Source of the DNA: CAWDXG01 sp963822115
GTDB lineage: Bacteria > Myxococcota_A > Polyangia > Polyangiales > Polyangiaceae
NCBI GenBank assembly: GCA_963822115.1
Contig: CAWGGM010000018.1
Location: forward strand, 182,811-246,810
Direction: 5' to 3'
Length of the DNA: 64,000 nt
Shown here: piece by piece, positions 6,920 through 16,337 of the stretch
Layout: every line of letters starts with the position of its first letter
How positions within the stretch are numbered: the stretch's first letter is position 1
Notes under the pieces: model-generated
The model's database searches: none
The model's input: only the letters and a program-made list of their open reading frames with translations
Told to the model about the DNA's origin: nothing
Made by a program: the position numbers and the translations under genes

Positions 6920-9340
6920 CTAGGTGTCCAGGACCTGGCGCACCTTGCGGAGCAGCGCGGTCGGCGTCAGCGGTTTCTGCAAAAAAGCGAGCCCGGCGTC
7001 CAGTACGCCCTGATGGACGATCGCATCTTCAGTGTAGCCCGAGACGAAGAGCGTCTTCAGTCCAGGACGCGCGGTTGCCAGACGCACGGCCAGTTCGCGG
7101 CCGCTCATGTACGGCATCACGACGTCGGTCAAGAGCAGATGGATCTTGTCAGCGAACTTCTCGCTGACAAGGAGCGCCTCGCCGCCGTTCTGCGCCTCGA
7201 GCACGTTGTAGCCCTGCTTCCGGAGGACCCTGCGGACGCTCCGGCGGACCGGAGCTTCATCTTCGACGAGCAGGATTGTCTCGTCGCCATGTAGCTCCTG
7301 CGACTCCGGGTGGAGGGTGCGAGAGCGCGTCGCATCGGGCCGATCCGTCCAGGGAAAGTACACCTTGAACGTCGTGCCCATGCCAGGCTCGCTGTCGACC
7401 CAGATGTGCCCGCCGCTCTGCGTCACGATCCCGAACACCGTGGACAGGCCGAGGCCGGTGCCTTTCCCGGGCTCCTTGGTCGTGAAGAACGGCTCGAAGA
7501 TGCGCGCGCGAGTAGTCGCGTCCATACCGAGCCCGGTGTCGGTGACCGCGAGCATGGTGTAGTCGCCGGCCTGCACATCGGGGTGGCTGGTTACACAGGC
7601 GTCGTCGAGCGTCACATTCGAGACTTCGATCGTGAGGTCGCCGCCGTCGGGCATTGCATCCCGCGCGTTCACCACGAGGTTCATCAGGATCTGTTCGAAT
7701 TGTCCGGGATCCAGGTAGACCTTCCCGGCCGGAGTCGTCCGCACCGACACCCCAACGTCCTCGCCGACCACGCGCGCCAGCATGCGTTCGATGCCGCGCA
7801 CGATCTCGTCCAGGGAGACAACCTGCGGCTCCAGGACCTGCTTGCGGCTGAATGCGAGCAGCTGTCGGGTGAGCACCGCCGCGCGCTCGCCAGCGGCGGC
7901 AATCTCCGCGAGATCCTCGCGCGCAGGATCCCCGGGGTTTAGCTCCTCGAGCATGGCGCGCGAATAGGTCAGCACGATCGACAGCATGTTGTTGAAATCG
8001 TGCGCTACGCCACCGGCCAATCTGCCGATGGCTTCCATCTTCTGGGCCTGCCGGAGTTGCTCTTCGGTTTCGCGAAGCTTTGCCTGGGCTTTCAGCTCCT
8101 CGGTGACATCCCGCTCGATGTTGGAGATGCCGATGGTCTTGCCGGTTTCGTCGACAATCGGGGACGCGGACAGCGAGATGTCGATCCTCGTTCCGTCCTT
8201 GCGCAGTCGTTGTGTCTGGTGGTGGGCGAGGCGTTCTCCCCGCGCGACGCATGCGGGCATTTCCGTTTCCCGCTCGACGAGCTCGGGCGGGATCAGAAGC
8301 GAGATGTTCTTTCCGAGTGTCTCCTCCGCTTCGTATTGGAGGAGCATCGCGGCTCCGCGATTCCACGTCTGGATGGTCCCCTCCAGATCGAGACCGATCA
8401 TCGCATCGTCCGAAGACTCGACGATGGCTGCGAGGCGGTTCCGCATCTCTTCGCTGCGCTTGCGTTCGGTCGCGTCGCGCAGCACCGCCAGGTGCTGACC
8501 CGGCAGGATGTTGGCGGTGGCGTTGAGTTCGACCTCGCGCCGGGTTCCGTCGGGTCGAATCATGGAGGCGGTGCCGTCCGCGCTCCCGCTTGTCAAGAAC
8601 GCTTGCCAGCCCTCGACGAAATCCGCCTCCGACCCGAGCAGCTTGGCGGCGTCGAGCCCGAGGAGCTCCTCGCGTGACCGGCCGGTGAGCGCGCAGGCTG
8701 CGGGGTTCGCGTCGATGCAGCTGCAGGCGTCGTCCAGGAGCACGATGGCGTCGCCAGCGCCGTCGAAAATCGCGCGCAGCAACTGCTCGCTCTGGCGGAG
8801 CCGTTCGGAGGCCGCGCGACGTTCGGTGATGTCCCGGATGATGCCGTTCATCCAGCGTATGTTGCCGCTGTCATCCGACCGGACCCGTCCCTGTCCGTGC
8901 ACCCAGCGCGTCTCGTGGTCCGTATGGCGTACGATCCGGTACTCGCGGTCGAACGGCTTGCCTCCAGCGATGACCTCCTCCTCGAGGTACCGCTGCATGG
9001 ATTCCCGGTCATCGGGATGGACGATCTCGAGCCAGCCCGCAATCGTCCGGGGGTAGTCGGAGTCGATACCGAAGAGCTCCTCGAGCACATCGGACGAGTC
9101 CCAGTGGTCGGCGGCAAAATCGGCCCTATACGAGCCGATGAATGCCGCACGCTGCGACTCGCGGAACAGGTACTCGCGTTCGTGCAAGCGCTCCTGTGCC
9201 GCGCGGAGGAGGACCCGACCGCCTTCGGACACCGCGACGCTGTCGACCTCGCCATCCACCAGCGCGCGAATCGTCTTCCGGACTACGTCGAGCTCGCGTC
9301 GAACGCCTTCGATGTCGTCCGACTGGTTGTCGTCGGTCAT
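6920..9340 (-). CDS. Hybrid sensor histidine kinase (three PAS domains, HisKA, HATPase, receiver)
   Basis: An 806-residue cytosolic hybrid kinase with no membrane segment. Three PAS units cover roughly residues 55-430, the first with a PAC signature ending GIIRDITERR. The HisKA box is GRLAGGVAHDFNN with the phospho-acceptor His, followed by an HATPase with NARDAMPDGG and GKGTGLGLSTVFGIV. The C-terminal receiver (last about 120 residues) has LLVEDE, phospho-acceptor Asp in LLLTDVVMPYMSG, and FLQKPLT. The ATG at 9340 is preferred because GGAG lies a few bases upstream; an ATG 16 codons earlier lacks this. There is no adjacent response regulator, so the output partner is unknown. Confidence 0.93.
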   Translation of the reverse strand: MTDDNQSDDIEGVRRELDVVRKTIRALVDGEVDSVAVSEGGRVLLRAAQERLHEREYLFRESQRAAFIGSYRADFAADHWDSSDVLEELFGIDSDYPRTIAGWLEIVHPDDRESMQRYLEEEVIAGGKPFDREYRIVRHTDHETRWVHGQGRVRSDDSGNIRWMNGIIRDITERRAASERLRQSEQLLRAIFDGAGDAIVLLDDACSCIDANPAACALTGRSREELLGLDAAKLLGSEADFVEGWQAFLTSGSADGTASMIRPDGTRREVELNATANILPGQHLAVLRDATERKRSEEMRNRLAAIVESSDDAMIGLDLEGTIQTWNRGAAMLLQYEAEETLGKNISLLIPPELVERETEMPACVARGERLAHHQTQRLRKDGTRIDISLSASPIVDETGKTIGISNIERDVTEELKAQAKLRETEEQLRQAQKMEAIGRLAGGVAHDFNNMLSIVLTYSRAMLEELNPGDPAREDLAEIAAAGERAAVLTRQLLAFSRKQVLEPQVVSLDEIVRGIERMLARVVGEDVGVSVRTTPAGKVYLDPGQFEQILMNLVVNARDAMPDGGDLTIEVSNVTLDDACVTSHPDVQAGDYTMLAVTDTGLGMDATTRARIFEPFFTTKEPGKGTGLGLSTVFGIVTQSGGHIWVDSEPGMGTTFKVYFPWTDRPDATRSRTLHPESQELHGDETILLVEDEAPVRRSVRRVLRKQGYNVLEAQNGGEALLVSEKFADKIHLLLTDVVMPYMSGRELAVRLATARPGLKTLFVSGYTEDAIVHQGVLDAGLAFLQKPLTPTALLRKVRQVLDT

Positions 9341-9744
9341 GGTCGCTCCGCCCCGGCACGTCGCCTCTTCGCTTCCACGTTCGGCCACGGCCTTTCGCCG
9401 AGTATATACGGCGGTCGCGCGGAATGCAGCAGCCGCGCCGCCGGACCCGGCGGCGTCGAACGTGGCAGAGATCGATCGCTAGCCTGCGCGTCGGTCCCCA
9501 GCATCGCTTGCAGTGTGATCCGCGGACGGCATGCGCTGCCCGAGCCAGGGTCGATCGGCCAGGCTGTCCGTGAGCAGACCGCGATCGAGGAAACCCTGGA
9601 GGTGCGCGCTATCGCGACACGCAGCCATGGTGGAACGGACGTTGTCACCTCCGGGTACGCAGGGTGGGTGTGCACCCGCCTGCGGCTCGGTTTCCACGCA
9701 GGGGGCCCCTCCGATGTCAGCTCGGCGAAGGTGCGACTGCGGCG
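9341..9744. other. Intergenic region with possible promoter for the hybrid kinase
   Basis: About 400 bp without a credible gene. On the reverse strand a TATACT element (9400-9405) lies about 60 bp ahead of the kinase ATG. The hexamer 17 bp further up (CTGCAT) is a poor -35, so the promoter is only suggestive. The left-hand side holds the upstream region of the kinase; the right-hand side is the 3' flank of the frameshifted lipoprotein gene. Confidence 0.35.
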
Positions 9745-11966
9745 CTACTGCTGCGGCAGCCGCTTCAGGTTCAATCCGCCGGGGTACCAGTAGCTGGTGT
9801 ACTGGCCGTAGCCGTACACGCTCACGCCAACGCCCTTCGACGCCGTCACCGTGTGATCGCCGCTGCCCGAGTTGGACAGCGTCGCGCGTGCAACGGAGAA
9901 GCCTGTGGAGCCGATGGCGGAAAAACCGCCGACCGGCGCGCCGTCCAGCGACACGGTTGTCCCGGTGGGCGCCACGATGTTCACGAAGTTGCTCGAATAG
10001 TTTGTGGGCGCATGGAAGCTATAGTCCGTGCGGTACTGCGCCGGGGTGACGGCCTGCGCCATGGCTGGGTCGCCAGCACCACCGCCTGCCGACTGGCCTT
10101 CCATGTATTGCATCACGTACACCGGGTGGCTAGCCGTGATCATGAAGCTGCCGGCGTTGTTGCCGAGCTCCACCCAGCCGCCAGCCTTGGCGATGCTCGC
10201 CGGTGCGCTACCCTGGGACGGACTGTAGGTCAGCGTCGTGTTGTCCTGCGTCGACACGATGCGCACCATCTCCACCTTCGGGCTGGCGCCGCTAGGCAGA
10301 CGCGGCGCCGTCACGATGTATTTGCTGGCAAGCGTCTGGATCGGGAAGATCGACTCTTCGAGGTGATCGCAGGCAGTCTACGTTGGACGGCACGTTGGTA
10401 CACTGGTGACCGCCGATCACCTGCACCGGTTTGCTCGATGTGACGAGGATACCGGTTGGATCGTTGGTGGCGTGACGCCAGCTCTACAGCGTCACCCGCG
10501 TTCAAGGTGACGGTCCCGCTTCCGGTCGTTGCGACACCCGACACGCCCCCCTTGAACGTGCCGGTCTGAGGGCCAGGCGCGAACGTCACCTTGGTGCCGT
10601 CCTGCCCTGCCGTAACCGTGACGAAGCCCGAGAAGCCGGCCCACGTCGCGCGCGCAATGCCGCGGTAGGCGCTGCCCCACGCGTTGGTGGGCAGGAGCAG
10701 CGAGGCGTCGTTGGTGTAGCTGAACTGGCCCGATGCCGTGTACTCGAGCGGATTGAACTGGTAGACGGTCACGGGCTCGGTACTGCGTAGTCGGTACGCT
10801 CCTCCGGCCACATCGACCGAGGCCGGGAACGGCACGACGACCGAGCTCGTCCCTGGGCCCTTCAGCGAGTTGACCCACGGCAGGTTGATCTTGGCCACGC
10901 TATTGCCCGGTATGTTCTTCGTGGCGACGGTGGTCGTGCCGCGCGTGATGGTCACCGTCGCGGCGGTGGAGGTCGTATTCGACACGGCCACGGCGAAGTG
11001 GAACACGGACGGCGTCGTCGGATTCGCCGTCACCGTCGGGAAGTACTCGCAGCCGACATAGCTCGTGCCGAGCTTGCTGGGCGCGCAGTCGCCCTTGCAG
11101 CGCCCGGTGCTCGCGTCGCACGTCAGGCCTTCCAGCGGGTCGCAGTCGACCGTGGTGTAGCCGCTGCCGTCCTGCTTGCAGACCTGGCTGGTGTTGCCCT
11201 TGCAGCTGCCCGTGTCGGGAATGCACGTCACGCAGCCGAGCAAGGTGGCGCACACGGTGCTCGTGGCGCTGCAGTCGGTGACGTCGGAGTAGCCGCCGTG
11301 ACCGTCGCACGTCTTGGCAGTGTTTCCGGCGCAGACGATGTCCCCCGCCGAGCAGGGCACGGCGCAGCGGCCGTTCGCGCAGCCGTCGCTTTCGCAGTCC
11401 GTGTGCGAGTTGCACGTGGAGCCATTCTTGCACTTGGGGCACGTGGAGCCGCCGCAGTCGATGTCCGACTCGTCTCCATCCTTGATGCCGTCGGTGCAGT
11501 TGCCGCCGCAGACGAAGTTGTCGCAGTTCTTGCTCTTGCAGTCCGAGTCGACGTTGCACACGGCATTGGCGTCGCACGGCGGGCAGGTGCCGCCGCAGTC
11601 CACGTCGGTCTCGGTGCCGTCGCGCGTGCCGTCGCTGCATTGCGCCGTGGTGCACATGCCGTTCAAGCAGACGCCGCTCTGACAATCGGAGGACTTGTTG
11701 CAGCTCTGACCGTTGGCGCACTTCGGGCAGCTCGAGCCACCGCAGTCGATGCCCGTCTCGGTGCCATTCTGCAGGCCGTCGCTACAGCTGGGCTGGGCGC
11801 TGCCTCCTGTGCCTCCGCCACCCGGTCCGCCGTCCGCGCTGCTGGCACCGCCACTGCCGCGCCCGCTCGCGACGCTCGATCCGCTGCTACTGCACCCGGA
11901 CGCGAGGAAGGCCCACAGGGCCGTGCCCGCCACCACAAGCCATCTTCTATTCAGGCGTGTACGCAT
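9745..11966 (-). pseudogene. Cysteine-rich IgGFc-binding-domain lipoprotein gene, interrupted by two frameshifts
   Basis: The N-terminal part is a lipoprotein (lipobox ASGC near residue 25) with a Gly-rich linker and three tandem repeats of the form CxDGxxNGxETDxDCGG...CPxC...C...DCxSxxC, a disulfide-rich module common in myxobacterial surface proteins. It then enters an IgGFc-binding N-terminal-type beta domain (VYQFNPLEY, NDASLLLP). The expected continuation is in a second frame (about 10475 to 10385: TSSKPVQVIGGHQC) and then a third (from about 10375: CDHLEESIFPIQTL ... MQYMEGQ ... VYGYGQYTSYWYPGGLN) to the stop at 9745. Two one-base insertions (near 10478 and 10373) would explain this. 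It may be a decayed gene or a sequence error; each part is well conserved. It is 3 bp downstream of the vWA lipoprotein. Confidence 0.85.
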
Positions 11967-11969
11967 GGC

Positions 11970-13148
11970 TCACTGCACCGTGTTGGTGTTGCAACCAAAG
12001 ACGATACTGATACTCCCGCCCGGATCGTTCTTCACCTTGTCGCACGCTGGCCCACAGATGATGATCTGCTTGTTGCCGTTCGCGTACTGCCAGCCGTCGG
12101 CGCAGGATTGAATCCTGCAGTAGATATCCGTCGACTTGCCGCCGCTATCGGTGAACACGACGTTCACCTTGGCCGGGTCGAGAGTCTTGCCGTTCGGCGG
12201 CGCCGGCACGTCGTAGGTGCAGCTGAGCGCGGAGCCGCTGATCTTGGAGAGCGCGTCGTTCAGCGCCTTGGCCAGGTTCGGCTGGGTCGTCATGTCGAAA
12301 TGGCAGTAGTTCGGGCCGCTGTCCGAGCAGCCGGGAAGCGGGGTACCGCCCGCCGACGCCATCTTCGACAGATCGGTTCGCGCGCTTTCGCTGCCGGGCG
12401 AGCCGATCACGAACGTGCGCACTCCAAGTGTGGAGGCGTAGGCGACCTGGTCGATGAGCGGTTGGTTCGGCACCGGAGTCTGGCCGTCACCGTTGCAGTA
12501 GAGCGCGTACGTCGGCGCGCCGTCCGTAATGAGCACGATGAACTTGTTGCCCGGCAGCGTCGATTGCGTGAGCGTGTCCATGGCGAACAGGTAGGCGTCG
12601 TGCGTTGGCGTGCCGCCGAGCGGGGTCGCGGTCGAGAGCGCCTGGCTGATGAGCGAGCGCTGGTTCGAGCCCGTGGCCCCGAGCTTGTCGATCGGTACTG
12701 CCTGCTGCTTCACGATGCAGCTTCCGCCGGAGACGGCCGGATCCGTACCGGGAAAGAAGAACAACCCGGCGGCGTTGTCTTTCGTCATGTTGTCGAACGC
12801 GGAACCGAGCGCGGTCTGCGTGACCGACCACTTGGTGCCGCCGCCCGGGGCGGCGTCGGACATCGAGCCGCTGGTGTCGATCACGAACTCCATTACGGCC
12901 GGCACCAGGCTGGCCTGGGAGCTGGCCGTGGCGCAGCCGGCGTCCATGGAGGTGGAGGCCTCGTTGCTGCCGCCGTCCAGATCCACCGAGATGCCGCCCG
13001 TGCCGCCCCCGGAACCACCGCCGCTGCTGGCGCCGCCGCTGGCACCGCTTCCGTTTCCCCCAGTCCCGACGCTCGAGTTCGATGCCTGGCTGGTGGGGCC
13101 GCACGCCGCGAGCAACGTGGCAAACGCCAGAAGGACAAGTGTACGCAT
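11970..13148 (-). CDS. von Willebrand factor A-domain lipoprotein
   Basis: A 392-residue predicted lipoprotein. The signal peptide ends in LAAC (Cys near residue 15) and leads to a Gly/Ser-rich linker of about 45 residues. The vWA domain follows with the MIDAS metal-binding motif DTSGS in EFVIDTSGSMSD, a threonine in GGTPTHDAYL and Asp in VLITDGAP. The C-terminal part has paired cysteines (CTYDVP, CRIQSCADGW, CGPACDKV). Such proteins are surface adhesion or binding modules; the ligand here is unknown. The ATG at 13148 is chosen because it begins a proper lipoprotein signal. It precedes the frameshifted IgGFc-binding lipoprotein by 3 bp, so the two form an operon of surface proteins. Confidence 0.9.
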   Translation of the reverse strand: MRTLVLLAFATLLAACGPTSQASNSSVGTGGNGSGASGGASSGGGSGGGTGGISVDLDGGSNEASTSMDAGCATASSQASLVPAVMEFVIDTSGSMSDAAPGGGTKWSVTQTALGSAFDNMTKDNAAGLFFFPGTDPAVSGGSCIVKQQAVPIDKLGATGSNQRSLISQALSTATPLGGTPTHDAYLFAMDTLTQSTLPGNKFIVLITDGAPTYALYCNGDGQTPVPNQPLIDQVAYASTLGVRTFVIGSPGSESARTDLSKMASAGGTPLPGCSDSGPNYCHFDMTTQPNLAKALNDALSKISGSALSCTYDVPAPPNGKTLDPAKVNVVFTDSGGKSTDIYCRIQSCADGWQYANGNKQIIICGPACDKVKNDPGGSISIVFGCNTNTVQ

Positions 13149-13727
13149 GAAAGATCCTCGACGATAAGCATAGCCGAGAGCGTCGCGTTGTGCGAGCGGC
13201 CAAAGCAGCGGCCGGGACCACGGTCCGGAAGGGGAGCACGCGACGGATCGCGGGAGAGTGGACCAAGGGAAATCATCGACTTGGAGCAGGGCCGGCAAGC
13301 TGCTCCGGCCACCGGGAAGTCGAGTCTGGCTGCCCAGCCCACCGATGGCGAACACGACCGCTGCCCAGGGAGGCGACAAGGAGCCACGAGGGAACAGGTA
13401 CTCGACGTGGACGCTGCCCCCAGCCTCCCGCGATGCGCGGCGCACGGCGGGAGAACCAGTCGCGCGTCACGTACGCCGTGAGCGCGACTGCGCAGCGCTC
13501 GTTCTTCGTGAGCGGGGCGCTATGACGTCTCCTCGCCGCTGCCGAGCGACCGCTCGACACACCCGGGACCAGCATGCACAGCCGCCGCCCGACGGCGCAA
13601 GCGGCGCGACGGTCGAATACCCGACGAGTCAGCGGCAGAGGTCGACCGCGAGTACCCGGACCCGGGGGGGCCAGCCACCGGGCGAAGGCGGCTACCGCGC
13701 CGTCCGGGAGCGCGGTAGGATCGGGGC
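13149..13727. other. Divergent intergenic region
   Basis: About 580 bp between the leftward vWA-lipoprotein operon and the rightward Tat-protein gene. It should hold promoters for both. No frame in it has a recognisable domain or signal peptide, and no RNA-like fold or clear promoter was found. Confidence 0.5.
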
Positions 13728-14066
13728 ATGGCACGGGAAAAGCTCACACGTCGCGAGAGTCTGAAATTGGCATCGAGCGCGGTTGCTCTCGGTGCGGGGT
13801 TGGGCGTCGGGTTGCTGGGACGCGAAGCGGCTGCTGCTGGCACGGAGGTGTCGCTGAAGTTCGAGCTGCACCTGAAGGGATCGGAGAAGCCGGTCGGCTT
13901 CTACGAGCTGCCGCAGAACGTTGTGACCTCGCTGCAGAAGCTCGGCGCCAGCGCGCTGACGGTGCAGGTCGTCGGCTACGACGCCAAGGGCGCCCAGGCG
14001 TTCGGCGGTTTCAGGCTGCCGGCCTCGGTGCAGCTCAAGCTCGAGAATCGCTTGAGGCGGCGCTGA
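13728..14066 (+). CDS. Small protein with twin-arginine signal peptide, function unknown
   Basis: A 112-residue protein starting with a Tat-type signal: Arg pair in LTRRESLKL, a hydrophobic Ala/Gly/Leu stretch, then an Ala-rich cleavage region near residue 38. The mature part of about 74 residues has no cysteines and no motif I recognise (SLKFELHLKGSEKPVGFYEL near its start). Tat signals often mark proteins that fold or take a cofactor before export; a mature domain this small is unusual for that. The CxxCC protein gene begins 8 bp downstream, so the two are probably co-transcribed. Confidence 0.7.
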   Translation: MAREKLTRRESLKLASSAVALGAGLGVGLLGREAAAAGTEVSLKFELHLKGSEKPVGFYELPQNVVTSLQKLGASALTVQVVGYDAKGAQAFGGFRLPASVQLKLENRLRRR

Positions 14067-14074
14067 GCGCCACA

Positions 14075-14746
14075 ATGGAGGCGCGCATCCTCCGCGTGCT
14101 CGGCGGGCGGGAGGCTCCGTTTGCCTATGAGTGCCGGGCGTGCAGGCGCTGCTGTCACGACAAGCTGATTCCGGTCAGCCCGTACGAGATTGCACGTCTC
14201 GCGGCGCATCTCGGCTTGTCCACGACGGAGACCATCGCCAATTACACGGCGGACGGCACGGCGCTCGCGTTTCCCGATGGTACGTGCGTGTTTCTCGACG
14301 ACCACGGCTGCAGCGTGCACGCGGATCGCCCGCTGGCGTGCCGGCTGTATCCGCTCGGTCGCATCGCCCAGGCCGACGGCAGCGAGACCATCGTCGAGCT
14401 CGAGCCGCACCCGGAGAGCGCCGGCGAGTACGGCGGCGACGGCACGGTGGCGCAGTATCTCGAAGCGCAGGAGGTCGCGCCTGTGCTCGAGGCGGTGCGT
14501 CGCTACTACGCGTTGCTCGCCCGCGTGGTAACGCTGCTCGGCGAGCAGAGCGACGCGGGCGACGACGAGGAGCAGGGCGACGACGAGGAGCAGGGCGACG
14601 CGCCGGACGTCGATCTGATCGACATCGACGCCGCGGTCGCAGCGTATTGCCGCGAGACCGGCGCGCCCGCGCCCACCGATGCCTGGAAGAAGATGGAGAT
14701 CCACCTGGCCGCCGTCTCGAAGTGGCTCGATACGCTCGGCGCGTGA
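14075..14746 (+). CDS. YkgJ-family CxxCC zinc/iron-chelating protein
   Basis: A 223-residue cytosolic protein. Near the N-terminus it has the YkgJ-type cysteine cluster: CRACRRCC (residues about 23-30), a Cys in GTCVFLDDHGC, and CRLYPLGR. These bind a metal or Fe-S centre in the family, whose function is not settled. An acidic stretch around residue 165 consists of two copies of DDEEQGD from a DNA duplication (14560-14600). The ATG at 14075 follows the Tat-protein stop by 8 bp; the open frame extends further upstream but without family similarity. Confidence 0.85.
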   Translation: MEARILRVLGGREAPFAYECRACRRCCHDKLIPVSPYEIARLAAHLGLSTTETIANYTADGTALAFPDGTCVFLDDHGCSVHADRPLACRLYPLGRIAQADGSETIVELEPHPESAGEYGGDGTVAQYLEAQEVAPVLEAVRRYYALLARVVTLLGEQSDAGDDEEQGDDEEQGDAPDVDLIDIDAAVAAYCRETGAPAPTDAWKKMEIHLAAVSKWLDTLGA

Positions 14747-14787
14747 TGGCATTGCGCGTCGGGCGCCCGCGTGGTTCGACGGCTCGC

Positions 14788-15267
14788 CTAGCGCCCTACG
14801 ATCCGGTCGATATCGATCACCTCGTCCCACGCTGTCTCGTAGCCGTCGTAGTGCACGCGGAAACGCGTGGGGCTGATGACCTGGGTGATGGTTGCCTTGT
14901 ATTTGGAGCCGCGCCAGGTGACACGGACACGGTCGCCGACCTTGTAGGAGCTGACGGGCGCGGAGGAGCTGGACGTCTTGGGATTGATACCGGCCGCGCG
15001 CGCGACCTTGGCGGGCGGGGGCGGCGGCGAGACGTGGCCTTGCACGCGGCCCTTGATGGCGTCGAGACCCACGTCATGGTCCCAGCGCGAGTCGTAGCCG
15101 TCGATGTGGACGCGGTAGCGCGTGCGGCCCTTCCGCTCGATGATGTACGCCGGGTAGTCCTTGCCGTCCCACTCGACCATCACGTGCTCGCCCACGCGGT
15201 ACGGCTTGCTGCAGGCCGGCAGCGCCAGCAGAGCGAGCAGGAGTGCGGTCGGCAGCGCGCGCCTCAC
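14788..15267 (-). CDS. Lipoprotein with two tandem Tudor-knot/chromo-barrel-like domains
   Basis: A 159-residue predicted lipoprotein: signal peptide with lipobox LPAC (Cys 19), then two homologous units at about residues 22-75 and 107-157, joined by a Pro- and Ser-rich linker. Each unit has the pattern YxVGxxVxVxWxGxxYxAxI...TRxRVHxDGYxxxWDxxV, closely resembling the chromo-barrel/Tudor-knot fold of eukaryotic chromatin readers. In an exported protein the role cannot be histone binding; peptide, glycan or lipid binding is possible. The GTG start overlaps the patatin stop (GTGA, 15264-15267), so it is the last gene of the nadB-CPBP-patatin operon. The repeats are seen directly; the fold assignment is by eye. 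Confidence 0.82.
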   Translation of the reverse strand: MRRALPTALLLALLALPACSKPYRVGEHVMVEWDGKDYPAYIIERKGRTRYRVHIDGYDSRWDHDVGLDAIKGRVQGHVSPPPPPAKVARAAGINPKTSSSSAPVSSYKVGDRVRVTWRGSKYKATITQVISPTRFRVHYDGYETAWDEVIDIDRIVGR

Positions 15268-16337
15268 GTCACCTCCCGCGTGCGCCAGCCCGCGCGCTCG
15301 AGCGCGGGCGAGCCCGCCTCGAACCACTTCGACATGCGCGCCCGCGTGGTGCGGTAGGCGTATTCGAGGATATTGCGCCGCGCGGCGAAGCTCGCCGGGT
15401 TGTACATGAACAGGATGCCGTCGGTGGGCTCGGGCTCGATCAGCACGATCTCCACCTTGCCCTCCGCCTCGAGCCGCGCGCAGGCTTCCTGCATCAGCTT
15501 GTGCATGCCGATGCGCAGCGCCTGGTTCATCACCCACATCAGGCCCTTGTCGCGCACGCTGGTGCGCCGGCCGTGACCCGTCGGCACGCTGTCGACCGCG
15601 ACGGGTACCATCGGATTGATGACGACCATCACGTCCGCGCCTAGGCTCGCGGCAACGTCCAGATGGGCGATCTGTGCGGCGCCGGCGTCGATGTAGTGGC
15701 GGTCGCCGATGCGGATCGGCGAGAAGAAGGGCGGTACGGCCATCGACGCCGTGCAGGCGCGCGCCACCGGCACGTGATCGAAACCGGGGTCCCCGAACAC
15801 GGCCATCTCGCCCGAGTCGATATCGTGTGCCACCACGCGCAACTCGCGCGGCATGCCGTGGAAGCTGTTCGGGATGCTGCGCCGCACGAAGAAGTCCTCG
15901 AGGAAGCGCTCGTAGCCGTCGAGCGAAAACACGCCGGCGGGCAACGAGTCGGTCAGTCGATCGAGCTCCTCCCACAGCGAGGCGGGCGAGGGCGTGGGCC
16001 GGCGCGAGACCAGGCTGGCCGTGCCGTGCCGGAGCGCGCCGGCAGCGCTGACGATGGTGCGGCGCCACTCGTTGAAATCCATGCGCAGCACGTGTTTGCG
16101 TTCCAACGGGAAGTAGACGTCTGCCGGGTCGAGGAACGCGCGGTAGATGCGCTGCACCGGTCGCCCGCCGGCTAGCGTCGCGGCGACGCTAGCGCCGCTG
16201 GAGGTGCCGACGTACAAGTCGAACTCGTGCGCCCACAGGCCCTCGACCGAGTCCTCGAGAGCGGCCAGCGCGCCAATCTGGTACATGGCGCCGGTGGCGC
16301 CGCCGCCGGGCAGACATAGCGCGACCTTCGGTTTCAT
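15264..16337 (-). CDS. Patatin-like phospholipase
   Basis: A 357-residue patatin-family lipid acyl hydrolase. It has the oxyanion-hole motif LPGGGATG at residues about 9-16, the nucleophile Ser in GTSSGA near residue 45, and the dyad Asp in YIDAGA. The last motif is D-A-G rather than the usual D-G-G/A. No signal peptide is visible, so it should be cytosolic or peripheral. The ATG overlaps the stop of the CPBP protease gene (ATGA, 16334-16337), and the downstream lipoprotein overlaps its own stop. The context of two envelope genes suggests a role at membranes, but the substrate is unknown. Confidence 0.9.
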   Translation of the reverse strand: MKPKVALCLPGGGATGAMYQIGALAALEDSVEGLWAHEFDLYVGTSSGASVAATLAGGRPVQRIYRAFLDPADVYFPLERKHVLRMDFNEWRRTIVSAAGALRHGTASLVSRRPTPSPASLWEELDRLTDSLPAGVFSLDGYERFLEDFFVRRSIPNSFHGMPRELRVVAHDIDSGEMAVFGDPGFDHVPVARACTASMAVPPFFSPIRIGDRHYIDAGAAQIAHLDVAASLGADVMVVINPMVPVAVDSVPTGHGRRTSVRDKGLMWVMNQALRIGMHKLMQEACARLEAEGKVEIVLIEPEPTDGILFMYNPASFAARRNILEYAYRTTRARMSKWFEAGSPALERAGWRTREVT

